A DNA stretch of 64,000 nucleotides from Rhizobiales bacterium 62-17 (GTDB lineage: Bacteria > Pseudomonadota > Alphaproteobacteria > Rhizobiales > Beijerinckiaceae), in the NCBI GenBank assembly GCA_001898965.1, contig MKVW01000004.1, forward strand, positions 1-64,000, given 5' to 3'. Positions 25,585 through 34,374 of the stretch are shown here, one piece after another (position 1 is the stretch's first letter; each line of letters starts with the position of its first letter). The notes beneath the pieces were generated by a model, which worked only from the letters and a program-made list of their open reading frames with translations, did no database searches and had not been told where the DNA came from. The translations under genes were made by a program, and so were the position numbers.

Positions 25585-27027
25585 TTAGAAGGTGCGCTCG
25601 ACGCGAACACGACCCGTCCAGTTGCTCGGGCTGACCGAAGCCAGCGTGCCGAGGCCGACCGGGAACGAGAGCGGCAGGCTCTGGTTCAGGCGAGCGTAGG
25701 ACAGTTCGACACCGATGTCGAAGTTGCGCACCGGCGACCAGATCAGGCTGCCCATGACGCCCCACACCGTGGCGTTCGACAGACCGCCGTTGGCCCAAGC
25801 CGTGTTGCGGGTCACCGAGCCCGGCATGATGCGCGCATACGAACCAATCAAGTTCGAACGCAGAGACGGGGTCCAGTAGTGGGTGAACATCGCGGCAGCC
25901 GACCAAGCCTTGGTCTGTTCCGCGCCACCAACCGTACAAGCCGCGTTCACGCAGAACAGCGTGACGTTGCGGTCGGCACGCAGGAAGCCACCGAGCCAGT
26001 TGGCGGTGACCGGCGGGTTCGAGTTGATACCCGAGTTGGTCACGTAGTCGAGCGCGCCGACGCCGTAAGCGACCCAACCCTGGATGTGATCGCCAGCGGC
26101 GAGCATCGGCAGGTTGATGCGCAGACCACCGCTGACCGCCCAACCCGTACGGGTGACGCGCGGACCGGCGTTGCCAACGACCGCGAGAGCGGCATTGCCG
26201 AAGGTGGCGGTGTTCTCGAGCACCGCGGCCGACAGCATCGCGGAACCCCACGGCTGATCGATGCGGACGTTACCGACGAGAGCCGGCAGACGCTGCGCGA
26301 TCGGGCCAGCGGTCGCCGCCGTGGCGGTGAACGGGTTGGCGCCGAGCGTGTTGACGGCCGTTGAATTGGTCAGTTCAGCACGGTTTTCCAGAGCGATCGT
26401 CGCCGAGAAACCGCCGCCGAAGGTCGCCGTGTAGGCCAACTGACGGATGCCGTTCGGGAAGCCCGCGGTGAACATCGAGTGGTACTGATACGGCGGCAGG
26501 AACGTGAAGTTCGAAGCCGCTTGACCGACCGTGAAGCCGGCGAAACGGATGTAGGCCGCTTCGATGGTCGCCGTCGAGGCGTTACCAGCCGCGAACACGT
26601 TGCCGGAATAGCCCGGCGGGGTGTTGGCGAGGCCGGAAGCCGACATCAGACGCAGCGCGAAGACGGTCTGCACGGTGCCCCAAGCGGACTGCGTGCGGGC
26701 ATCCATGTTGACGATACCGCGCGCATACCAGCCGTTCTGGTCGACGCCGTTCGACGAGATGAACGTGTTGGCTGCTGCAACGCCGGTCGAACGATGCGTA
26801 ACCGCGTTCTTCGCCGGGGTGTACCACATGTCGACACGGACGCGGCCACCGACCTTCAAGCAGGTGTCGGTGCCGGGAATCCAATAGAAGCCTGCGCCGT
26901 AAGCGTCGCAAACTCGCACATATTCAACAGGTGCGGCCTTGCGCGACGGCAAGTCCGCAGCCTGCGCGCCGGCCACGGCGAGCAGAGCCGCCGAGGTGCC
27001 GAGCAGAAGGCTCTTGGTGAGCGTCAT
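25585..27027 (-). CDS. Alphaproteobacterial porin (Porin_2/Omp2b family)
   Basis: A 480-residue outer-membrane channel protein. The signal peptide (MTLTKSLLLGTSAALLAVAG, cleavage after AQA) leads into ADLPSRKAAPVEYVRVCDAYG, a hallmark of Rhizobiales porins, followed by the short Cys-containing TDTCLKVGGRVRVD strand. The rest is rich in alternating beta-strand sequence and ends with a Phe (RVRVERTF), as outer-membrane proteins do for assembly. GGAGG precedes the ATG. Codon use is strongly biased, suggesting high expression. A dedicated terminator follows. Confidence 0.95.
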   Translation of the reverse strand: MTLTKSLLLGTSAALLAVAGAQAADLPSRKAAPVEYVRVCDAYGAGFYWIPGTDTCLKVGGRVRVDMWYTPAKNAVTHRSTGVAAANTFISSNGVDQNGWYARGIVNMDARTQSAWGTVQTVFALRLMSASGLANTPPGYSGNVFAAGNASTATIEAAYIRFAGFTVGQAASNFTFLPPYQYHSMFTAGFPNGIRQLAYTATFGGGFSATIALENRAELTNSTAVNTLGANPFTATAATAGPIAQRLPALVGNVRIDQPWGSAMLSAAVLENTATFGNAALAVVGNAGPRVTRTGWAVSGGLRINLPMLAAGDHIQGWVAYGVGALDYVTNSGINSNPPVTANWLGGFLRADRNVTLFCVNAACTVGGAEQTKAWSAAAMFTHYWTPSLRSNLIGSYARIMPGSVTRNTAWANGGLSNATVWGVMGSLIWSPVRNFDIGVELSYARLNQSLPLSFPVGLGTLASVSPSNWTGRVRVERTF

Positions 27028-27391
27028 TACTTAACCTCCAGATTAAGACTACGAGATAGAGGATCCGGATCGAGCCTGACCGGCGGGCGCAATTCCCACA
27101 GGCCGAACCATTTGATCCTTCATCTCTGCCCCTTGCCCCGGGTCCGCTCCCTCTGAGCAGCAGACCTGACGCAATTTTGCTCCCGGTGATTCCGTTCGCG
27201 AAGGACAATGTAACCGAAACATGGCGAGCGGCGAACTTCCAAATGCCTTAAAACACTTCCAAAAGGCGTGTTCTTCCCGGAGTGTGGCTTTATAGCCACA
27301 ATTTCTCCACATAGTGGGGAGAAATCATATAATATATTGATTCAAAAGAATAAATTTAAGCACCAGACTGTGGCTTAGCAGTAAAAAACTG
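27028..27391. other. Porin upstream region, AT-rich at its far end
   Basis: No gene is seen in these 364 bases. The part next to the porin contains its ribosome site and, by position, its promoter on the minus strand. Bases about 27290-27390 are clearly AT-rich (ATATAATATATTGATTC type) in a GC-rich genome, which could be a promoter up-region or the end of the DUF2336 transcript. No convincing hairpin terminator for the DUF2336 gene was found. Confidence 0.5.
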
Positions 27392-28624
27392 TCATGCGGC
27401 GTTGCAAAAAAGCTCGTCTTCGATCGCTTTGAGATCGATCGCGACCGGCGGCCGAACCTGAACCGGGTGGGCAATTGCGGCAAGATCTGGTCGGGCGATC
27501 GGCATCATCGTCATGGCCCTTTGCCGGGCTTCCTCCCGTGCCGCCTCGGCCTGGAACCGGCGCAAAGTGGCGATCACCGGCCGGAGCGCCGGATCATGCC
27601 GCGCCTCGCAGGCCGCCAGCACAGGCTCGACCACACTCAATCTCAGGGTCCCTGTGTGAGCGTAGCTGTCATCGATCCCGAGTTCATCGAGCACGTCGAG
27701 CGCCGCCTTGATCGGGACGATCAGCCAGTCTGGCAAACCGGACCGGGCGAAGAGTGCCCGAAAGCCGGCCCCATTCCACAGCCGCGTCAGGCCGGCAATC
27801 CGCTCGACCGAAAAGCCCGACAATTCACTGAGCGCTGCCTCAAGCAGTAAACGGTCCCCAGACAAGAGCGAGCGCAGCAACAGAGCCGCCGTGAGCTGCC
27901 GACCGTCGCGCAAATGCCGGACCAACAAACAGAGGTCCTCGACCTGGTAGTCGCTGTCGCTGGCGATGATCACCGCGCCGCGTTCACAGGCCTCGCGCTT
28001 TACCCGCGTCAACCGCTCCTGCGGAATCCAGCCGGCAACGAAACTCGCAAGCGCCGTCGCCGTCGCTTCGACCAGGCGCACCCGCAGGTCGGCGGGTAGT
28101 TCGGGCAGTTGCAGAATGGCTTCACGGATTTCGCCGTCATCAGCGAACCGATCAATCAGCCGCGCCAACACGGCATCGGTCAAATGCGCATCGATGATCG
28201 TCAGCACGGCTTCGCGGCAGCCGATTTCCGCCAGCACCGCCCGCAAGGGCGCGCTCAGACCGGCACGGCGCGCGATCACCACCTGCGCTTCGGCGCAGCC
28301 CCCAGCAAGGATGTCGATCAGATCCCCATCCTCCAACACCGGCGAATGCTGCAGGATCGGCAAGGCCACGTCGAACTGGTCGGCGGCGAGTGACGCGACG
28401 ATGTGGTGCGGCGCCGCGTCCGACAAAGCCAGCGCCACGGCGAGTTCGCGCCGGACCAACGGCGAAGGATCGTCGAGCAAAACCGCCATCGCCACCAAGG
28501 CATCGGCACGCTCGGCTTCGCTCAGATCGGAAACCAGAAAGGCCCGCGCCAAGGCGCCAGCAGCACGCGAGCGCTGCGCCACGGTCGCGGTTTCGGACCA
28601 GGCAAGAAACGAACGGACGATCAT
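27392..28624 (-). CDS. DUF2336 domain protein
   Basis: A cytoplasmic, alpha-helical protein of about 410 residues. HEAT-like repeats are suggested by DPSPLVRRELAVALALSDAAP and similar units, and the whole fits DUF2336, a family common in alphaproteobacteria and of unknown function. The C-terminus is Ala/Arg-rich (EAAREEARQRAMTMMPIAR). The start is uncertain; ATG at 28624 (MIVRSFLAWSE) and 28636 are both in frame. It is divergent from the MaoC gene. Confidence 0.78.
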   Translation of the reverse strand: MIVRSFLAWSETATVAQRSRAAGALARAFLVSDLSEAERADALVAMAVLLDDPSPLVRRELAVALALSDAAPHHIVASLAADQFDVALPILQHSPVLEDGDLIDILAGGCAEAQVVIARRAGLSAPLRAVLAEIGCREAVLTIIDAHLTDAVLARLIDRFADDGEIREAILQLPELPADLRVRLVEATATALASFVAGWIPQERLTRVKREACERGAVIIASDSDYQVEDLCLLVRHLRDGRQLTAALLLRSLLSGDRLLLEAALSELSGFSVERIAGLTRLWNGAGFRALFARSGLPDWLIVPIKAALDVLDELGIDDSYAHTGTLRLSVVEPVLAACEARHDPALRPVIATLRRFQAEAAREEARQRAMTMMPIARPDLAAIAHPVQVRPPVAIDLKAIEDELFCNAA

Positions 28625-28767
28625 GATGATCAGCAACTCTGTCTGGACACTTCGCCAGCCCGCCGGGCAAAGTAAGTCCGGCCCTAGAATGGGATTTTAT
28701 GGTAAATGCCCGTTTAAGACTCGGCCGCCATAAGGTCGGGCATCTGTATCATTAGGAGACACCTGCG

Positions 28768-29268
28768 ATGAGCAAGACGCCGATCACCGCCGACGACAAG
28801 CGCCACTGGCGCGGCGGCCTCTATCTGGAGGATTTCGAGGTCGGCGTGGTCTGGAAGCATCGCCTGACCCGGACCGTCACCCAAATGGACAACATGCTCT
28901 TTTCCAATATGACGATGAATCCACAGCCTCTGCATGTGGACCGGCATTTCTGCGAGACGGAGACCGACTGGGGCCAGCCGCTGATGAACTCCCTGTTCAC
29001 CCTCGGCCTGATGATCGGCATCGCCGTCACCGACCTCACCAACGGCACCACCATCGCCAATCTCGGCATGACCGAAACGCGCTTCCCCAATCCGCTGTTC
29101 GAAGGCGACACGGTTTATTGCACCACGGAAATTCTCGGCAAGCGCGAGTCGAAGTCCCGCCCCGATGCCGGCATCGTCGAGTTTCATCACAAAGCCTTCA
29201 AACAGGATGGCAAGCTCGTCGCCGAGACCAAGCGGCAGGCGTTCATCCTGAAACGCCCCAAAGCGTGA
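28768..29268 (+). CDS. MaoC-family hot-dog dehydratase
   Basis: The 166-residue protein has a MaoC-like hydratase fold: YLEDFEVGVVWKHRLTRTVTQMDN, then NPQPLHVDRHFC, where Asn/Pro-His and Asp are the hydratase motif positions, and GDTVYCTTEILGKRESKSRPDAGIV. It probably hydrates or dehydrates an enoyl-CoA. The CitE-like lyase gene begins four bases later, a pairing seen for mesaconyl-, citramalyl- or itaconyl-CoA metabolism (established for related gene pairs), so a role in short dicarboxylic acyl-CoA breakdown is likely. GGAG lies upstream of the ATG. Confidence 0.85.
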   Translation: MSKTPITADDKRHWRGGLYLEDFEVGVVWKHRLTRTVTQMDNMLFSNMTMNPQPLHVDRHFCETETDWGQPLMNSLFTLGLMIGIAVTDLTNGTTIANLGMTETRFPNPLFEGDTVYCTTEILGKRESKSRPDAGIVEFHHKAFKQDGKLVAETKRQAFILKRPKA

Positions 29269-29272
29269 GCGC

Positions 29273-30142
29273 ATGCGCTCGCTTCTCTTCGTGCCAGCCG
29301 ACAGCCCGCGCAAACTCGAGCGGGCCTTGGCCAGCGGCGCCGACGCGCTGATCCTCGACCTGGAAGATTCCGTCGCCGCCAGTGCCAAACAACAGGGCCG
29401 CAACGGCGCCGCAGCCTTCCTGGCCGCGCATCGTGGCCGCGCTACGCCAAAACTCATCGTACGCGTCAATGCGCTCGATACTGGCCTCACCGACATCGAT
29501 CTCAAGGCGATCGTCCCCCTGGCACCGACGGCCATCATGCTGCCGAAGGCCCAAGGCGGCACGGACGTGCAACATCTCTCAGTGAAACTGGGCGTGCATG
29601 AAGCGGAAAACGGCCTGCCGGCCGAGGCGATCTCCATCATCCCGATCGTCACCGAAACCGCGACGGCGATGTTTCAACTCGGCAGCTATCGCGCGGCCAG
29701 CGCGCGCCTGATGGCGATCACCTGGGGCGCCGAGGATCTCGCCGCCGATATCGGCGCTGAGACCAATCGCTTCGACGACGCCACCTATACGCCGCCCTTC
29801 GCTCTGGCCCGCAATCTGATGTTGTTTGCGGCCGCCAGCGCCGAGGTCGACGCGGTCGACACGGTGTTCGCCAATTTTCGCGACAGCGACGGCTTCCGCC
29901 GCGAATGTCTTGCCGCGCGCCGCGACGGCTTCGTCGCCAAAATGGCCATTCATCCCGATCAGGTGGCCATCATTAACGAGGTGTTCTCGCCGCAGCCGCA
30001 GGAAGTCGATAAAGCCCGCGCTATCGTCGAGGCCTTCAAGGCCAATCCCGACGCCGGCGTTCTCTCGATCGCCGGCGCCATGGTCGATCGCCCGCATCTG
30101 CGCAAAGCCGAACGGCTTCTGGCACGCGTGGCAGCAGGCTGA
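29273..30142 (+). CDS. HpcH/HpaI (CitE-like) CoA-ester lyase
   Basis: A 289-residue TIM-barrel lyase of the CitE/malyl-CoA lyase group. It opens MRSLLFVPADSPRKLERALASGADALILDLEDSV in which the LFVPAD and DLEDS motifs are diagnostic; IPIVTETATAMF and the magnesium-ligand region AITWGAEDLAADIGAE follow, then AKMAIHPDQVAIIN. It should cleave a malyl-, citramalyl- or similar CoA ester to acetyl-CoA and an oxo acid, or act as a malyl-CoA thioesterase. It is coupled to the MaoC gene and converges with a Bug gene after three bases. Confidence 0.88.
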   Translation: MRSLLFVPADSPRKLERALASGADALILDLEDSVAASAKQQGRNGAAAFLAAHRGRATPKLIVRVNALDTGLTDIDLKAIVPLAPTAIMLPKAQGGTDVQHLSVKLGVHEAENGLPAEAISIIPIVTETATAMFQLGSYRAASARLMAITWGAEDLAADIGAETNRFDDATYTPPFALARNLMLFAAASAEVDAVDTVFANFRDSDGFRRECLAARRDGFVAKMAIHPDQVAIINEVFSPQPQEVDKARAIVEAFKANPDAGVLSIAGAMVDRPHLRKAERLLARVAAG

Positions 30143-30145
30143 AGG

Positions 30146-31111
30146 TCAGCCCTGCTTCTCGATATTGGCGAGCTTGACGTAATCTTCCCAGTTCTTGATT
30201 TCGCGCAGAAAGAGAGCCTGCGCGTCCTCAGGCGAACTGACCCAGGGATCACTGGCGAAAGTATTGAGAAAGGCTTTGCCCTCGGGACTTTTCACCACGT
30301 CATTGAGCCAGCCATTGAGCTGCGACACAATCGGCTGAGGCGTCGCCGCCGGCACGAAGCCGGCGAACCAGCCGGAGAGGCTGACGTCAAACCCCAATTC
30401 ACGAATGGTCGGATAGTCGGGTGCCGCTTGCAGACGATCCGGCGTCGAGACCGCCAGAACGCGCAGCCGCCCGGCCTTCTCCTGCGCCACCGCCATCACG
30501 TTGTCGGGAATGCCGAAGTCCACATTGCCGGCGGCAAGATCGTTGAGATAGTCCGCACCGGTACGATATTGCACCTCGACCGACTGCAGCCCCGCGAGCT
30601 TGGTGAACATGGCCCCGACGACCCGTGCGGCCGGATTGGCCGTCGCATAGCTCGCCTTATTGCCTTTGCCCTTCATCGCCTCGACGAATTCAGGGAAGGT
30701 TTTCCAGGGTGCGTCGGTGCGCACAGCGATCATGACGGGCTGCCGATTGATCGTGCCGATCGGTACCAGTGCCTTGCCGACATCGATGCTCGGCTGTTTC
30801 ATCATGTTGTGCGCGGCCGCCAGCGAGCTGCCGCCGGTGACGTAAACCGTATGGCCATCCGGCTTCGATCGGGCCGTATATTCGGTGGCGATATTGCCCA
30901 CCGCCCCGACCTTGTTTTCGACGATGATATTGCGCTTCGCCAACGGCTTCATCTTCTCGGCGAAGAAGCGCACGATCACGTCGGCACCGCTGCCGGCGGC
31001 AAAGCCACAGACGAAACGAATATCCTGGGTTGGATAGCTCTGCGCCCAGGCCGGCGCACCAACGGCACAAGCCGTCGCCGCGCCGATGGTGAAATGCCGC
31101 CGCGTCAACAT
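30146..31111 (-). CDS. Bug/TctC-family solute-binding protein (third of a tandem set)
   Basis: A 321-residue periplasmic binding protein with a twin-arginine-like start (MLTRRHFTIGAATACAVG, cleavage after PAWAQ) and the Bug core: FVCGFAAGSGADVIVRFFAEK, VENKVGAVGNIATEYTA, VEVQYRTGADYLNDLAAGNVDF. The RR motif hints at Tat export, which is unusual beside its Sec-type neighbours. I take the ATG at 31111 with an AAAGGGAG site; a longer frame upstream has no signal. It is the last of three tandem Bug genes on this strand. Confidence 0.87.
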   Translation of the reverse strand: MLTRRHFTIGAATACAVGAPAWAQSYPTQDIRFVCGFAAGSGADVIVRFFAEKMKPLAKRNIIVENKVGAVGNIATEYTARSKPDGHTVYVTGGSSLAAAHNMMKQPSIDVGKALVPIGTINRQPVMIAVRTDAPWKTFPEFVEAMKGKGNKASYATANPAARVVGAMFTKLAGLQSVEVQYRTGADYLNDLAAGNVDFGIPDNVMAVAQEKAGRLRVLAVSTPDRLQAAPDYPTIRELGFDVSLSGWFAGFVPAATPQPIVSQLNGWLNDVVKSPEGKAFLNTFASDPWVSSPEDAQALFLREIKNWEDYVKLANIEKQG

Positions 31112-31136
31112 ATGGATTCTCCCTTTCATAAGCCCA

Positions 31137-32117
31137 CTACTCGGCCTTGATGCCGGCCGCACGGATCAACTTGGTGAAAGTCGCCACATCACGCGCCACC
31201 AGTGCTTCCATATCGGCGATCGACATGGCACTGAGAGAACGGCCGCCAGTCTTTTCAAACAAGGCGACGACATCGGGCTGCGTGCCAGCTTTACGCACAT
31301 CCGCGCGCAGCTTTTCGAGCACGGGTGCTGGCGTCGCCGCCGGCACGAACAGGCCGAACCACGTCTCCATATCGAGATCGCCGATCCCAAGCTCCTTGAT
31401 CGTGGCGACATTCGGCGCGCCCGGCAACCGCTGCGCCGTCGAAGCGGCGAGCGCAATCACCCGTTTGTCGTCGACAAGCGCCTGCGCCGTGCCCCAGTTG
31501 TCGAAAAACAGATCGACCCGATCGCCAAGAATATCCTGATAAGCCGCCTGCGCTCCGCGATAAGGCACGTGAGTCATTTTCACGCCGGCGAGTTCCGCGA
31601 CGATCGCCATGCCGATATGCTGGCCCGTGCCACGCCCACCCGAGGCATAAGTCACTTTCTCCGGATTGGCGCGCGCATAGTCGATCAATTCCTTCATCGA
31701 TTTCTGCGGCAGCCCCGGACGCGCGATCAACATATAGGGATTGCCGACGACGAGACCGACGAGTTTGAAATCCTTCAACGGATCGTAGCTCAGCTTATCG
31801 TAAAGGCCCGGATTGAGAGCGATATTGGCAAGGCCGCCAAGCAGCAGCGTATAGCCATCCGCCGGCGACTTCGCCGCCGCCTCCGTGCCAACCAGCGTGC
31901 CAGCACCGGTGCGGTTTTCAACCACCACCGGCTGGCCGAGGATTGGCCCCATGCGATCGGCGATAATGCGTGCCGCCGTATCGAAGCCACCACCCGGCGG
32001 CTGCGGCACGATCAGTTTCAGCGGACGATCAGGAAAAGTTTGCGCCTGCACCGCGAAAGCCGACACCGCCAATGCGAAAGCCAAAGCCCCACGCCTGATC
32101 ACATTCATTCCTTGCAT
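31137..32117 (-). CDS. Bug/TctC-family solute-binding protein (second of a tandem set)
   Basis: A 326-residue periplasmic protein with a Sec signal (MQGMNVIRRGALAFALAVS, cleavage after AVQAQ). Typical Bug motifs are LKLIVPQPPGGGFDTAARIIADRMG, VVENRTGAGTLVGTEAAAKSPADGYTLLLGG and MTHVPYRGAQAAYQDILGDRVDLFFDN. The ATG at 32117 follows a strong GGAGGGGAG. It closely resembles the next gene upstream (same TGAGTLVGTEA and PYRGAQ-AYQD phrases), which points to tandem duplication. No transport membrane protein is near. Confidence 0.89.
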   Translation of the reverse strand: MQGMNVIRRGALAFALAVSAFAVQAQTFPDRPLKLIVPQPPGGGFDTAARIIADRMGPILGQPVVVENRTGAGTLVGTEAAAKSPADGYTLLLGGLANIALNPGLYDKLSYDPLKDFKLVGLVVGNPYMLIARPGLPQKSMKELIDYARANPEKVTYASGGRGTGQHIGMAIVAELAGVKMTHVPYRGAQAAYQDILGDRVDLFFDNWGTAQALVDDKRVIALAASTAQRLPGAPNVATIKELGIGDLDMETWFGLFVPAATPAPVLEKLRADVRKAGTQPDVVALFEKTGGRSLSAMSIADMEALVARDVATFTKLIRAAGIKAE

Positions 32118-32156
32118 CACTTGCTCCCCTCCTTCGCGTCTCACGGACGCTCCCCT

Positions 32157-33125
32157 TCAATCAGCCGTCACGCCAATGGCCTTGAGCAGTTTCGTCCATC
32201 GCTCAAGTTCATTGCGTACGAATATTTCCGTCTCCTGCGGCGTCATCTGCAATGGCCGGCCACCGATCTGGCGAAACAACGCCATCACCTCCGGATCGAC
32301 GGCGATCTTTGCAACCGCGGCTCGTAGACTTTCGACCGTAGCTTTTGGCGTTGCCGCCGGTGCATAGAGACCAAACCACGTTTCCATATCCATCGGTGCG
32401 AGGCCGGTTTCAGCCACCGTCGGCACATCAGGATGAAACACTTGCCGCATACGTGACGACACCGCCAGCGGAAGCACCGCTTTTCCCTCCACATGCGGCA
32501 TCGCAGTCTGCGAATTGTCGAAATACAAATCGATGCGTCCCGTCAAGAGGTCTTGATATGCGGGCTGCGCGCCGCGATAGGGCACATAGAGAAATTTGAC
32601 GCCTGTCGCATTCTCCAATGTCGCGATCGCAATATGCTGGCCGGAGCCTTTACCATAGGCGACCGTGACTTTGTCCGGATTGGCGCGCGCATAATCGATC
32701 ATGCCGTGCAAATCTTTGTAGGGCGCATCCTTGCGCGCGATCAGCGTATAAGACCAGCTCACTACCAAGCCGAGCGGCGTGAAATCCTTCACCGGATTGT
32801 AGGCGATCTTGGCATAGAGCCCCGAGTTCAGCGCCATGTTGGAAAGACCACCGACCAGCAAGGTATAGCCGTCGGCCGGCGCCTGCAGCACGGCTTCGGT
32901 ACCCACCAACGTTCCCGCACCTGTCCGGTTTTCCACGACAAATCCTTGGCCGTAGATGCGTTGCAAACGCTCCGCCAACACGCGACCCACCACGTCGAAG
33001 CCGCCACCAGGCGATGACGGCACGATGATCCGCACCGGCCGATCCGGATAAGTTTGCGCGGCGAGCTGTGTGCAGGGCATCATCAGCGCGAGCGATGCCA
33101 AGATGTGCAAAAATTTGATCGGCAT
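32157..33125 (-). CDS. Bug/TctC-family solute-binding protein (first of a tandem set)
   Basis: A 322-residue periplasmic binding protein with a Sec signal (MPIKFLHILASLALMMP, cleavage after QLAAQ) and the Bug core VRIIVPSSPGGGFDVVGRVLAERL, VVENRTGAGTLVGTEAVLQAPADGYTLLVGG and LYVPYRGAQPAYQDLLTGRIDLYFDN. The ATG at 33125 has GGGAGG seven bases upstream; an earlier in-frame ATG at 33146 does not. It is the promoter-proximal gene of the three-Bug set, whose gaps are only 39 and 25 bases. Confidence 0.88.
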   Translation of the reverse strand: MPIKFLHILASLALMMPCTQLAAQTYPDRPVRIIVPSSPGGGFDVVGRVLAERLQRIYGQGFVVENRTGAGTLVGTEAVLQAPADGYTLLVGGLSNMALNSGLYAKIAYNPVKDFTPLGLVVSWSYTLIARKDAPYKDLHGMIDYARANPDKVTVAYGKGSGQHIAIATLENATGVKFLYVPYRGAQPAYQDLLTGRIDLYFDNSQTAMPHVEGKAVLPLAVSSRMRQVFHPDVPTVAETGLAPMDMETWFGLYAPAATPKATVESLRAAVAKIAVDPEVMALFRQIGGRPLQMTPQETEIFVRNELERWTKLLKAIGVTAD

Positions 33126-33265
33126 CGGCGCGCCTCCCATCGCCATATGTCGTAGCCAGCTTAACCGGCTCAGCGTCGATCGGAAATGGCTTTAACCGCG
33201 CTTGAACGATTGTCGGCACCGCGTCGTGGCGCTAACTTGACGAAACCGCTCGCAAGAGGCTGACG

Positions 33266-33637
33266 ATGATCACCCACCGCCCACCGCGTCCCACCTTACG
33301 CCTGTCGCTGCCTGTTCTGCTTCTGTCGGCCACGGTCCTGACCGGCTGCAACAGCACGCAACCGCAGGTCAGCGCCGCCGCGCCGACCGAGACCTATTCC
33401 AGCGTCACCCCTGCAAGTTTTCGCATGCCGGAAGGTTCGGGCTGCGCGGGCGAGGTTGCCCGCTGGCAGGCCATACAGGATAACGACCGCCAGACCGGCA
33501 ACGTCAATCAATCGGTCTACAACCAGATCAAAGCGGATATCGACAAGGCTTCAGCGGCCTGCCAGGCCGGCCGCGACGGCGAAGCACGCGCCATCGTGCG
33601 CGCCAGCCGCGCCCGCCACGGCTACCCCGCGGGCTGA
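33266..33637 (+). CDS. Small lipoprotein
   Basis: A 123-residue secreted protein with a lipobox: the hydrophobic stretch LRLSLPVLLLSATV is followed by LTGC, so it should be lipid-anchored through the Cys near residue 28. The mature part is short and helical with two Cys (SGCAGEVARWQAIQDNDRQTG and ASAACQAGRDGEA), which may form a disulphide. I recognise no function; similar small lipoproteins are common in Rhizobiales. Its end overlaps the convergent Nudix gene by 16 bases. Confidence 0.8.
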   Translation: MITHRPPRPTLRLSLPVLLLSATVLTGCNSTQPQVSAAAPTETYSSVTPASFRMPEGSGCAGEVARWQAIQDNDRQTGNVNQSVYNQIKADIDKASAACQAGRDGEARAIVRASRARHGYPAG

Positions 33638-34374
33638 ACCGGATCGTTCATCCGCGACAGCATGCGGTCGAGATAAGCAACGACAAAGCTGGGCATGACG
33701 TCCGGCCGCAAATCGTTGGCCCGCCGCACCGCGTGCAGACGCACCAGTTCCGCCTGTGCGTCCGCGCGCAAAAACGCGTCAACTTGCGCGATGATCGCCG
33801 CCGCATCGAGCGGAGAACGCGCGATCTTCATGCAACCGACGCGCGGCCCGTCGAATACGACCGTCCAACCCGCCTCACATTGAACCTGTTCGGCCGTGAT
33901 CCCGGTTTCCTCGGCGAGTTCGCGCAAGACGCTGCCGGCAAGATCGACGCGCGCACCTGCGTGATTAGCCGAAACGTCACCCATGTCGGGCGTACCCGCC
34001 GGAAAATAGATCTTGCCCGCATTGGCGGTGTGCCCAGCCATTTCGCCCAGCAGAAAGACATCATCACGGGACAACAAAGCGGCGGCAGCGAAACAATTAC
34101 GAACCGTCTGATCGGGAAAGCCGAAATCGCGCCAGGCCAGAAAATCGCGGTAATTGGTCGGGAAATGTCGGGTGGTCAGCACGCGTTGGCCGTCGCGCTC
34201 GACAATCTCGTATCGATCGATCAGCAGGACACGCCCATCATACAGCAACGGCTTTTGCGCGGTCAGCTTCGCCCAATGCGCATCGATCTCTGCTTTGCGC
34301 CCAACGGCGAACGCCCATTCACGCGGCACATAGATGCTTTCGATACGATCGACGGTCTCGACGCGAACATTCAT
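33622..34374 (-). CDS. Nudix hydrolase
   Basis: A 250-residue Nudix-fold pyrophosphohydrolase. The Nudix box is present around residues 125-160: GKIYFPAGTPD... followed by GSVLRELAEETGI, with the REUxEE core as RELAEE. The N-terminal 80 residues form an extra domain (YVPREWAFAVGRKAEIDAHW), so it is not a minimal MutT. The substrate is unknown, probably a nucleoside diphosphate derivative. Its ATG overlaps the phzF-like stop by four bases, so both are one translational unit. Confidence 0.85.
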   Translation of the reverse strand: MNVRVETVDRIESIYVPREWAFAVGRKAEIDAHWAKLTAQKPLLYDGRVLLIDRYEIVERDGQRVLTTRHFPTNYRDFLAWRDFGFPDQTVRNCFAAAALLSRDDVFLLGEMAGHTANAGKIYFPAGTPDMGDVSANHAGARVDLAGSVLRELAEETGITAEQVQCEAGWTVVFDGPRVGCMKIARSPLDAAAIIAQVDAFLRADAQAELVRLHAVRRANDLRPDVMPSFVVAYLDRMLSRMNDPVQPAG

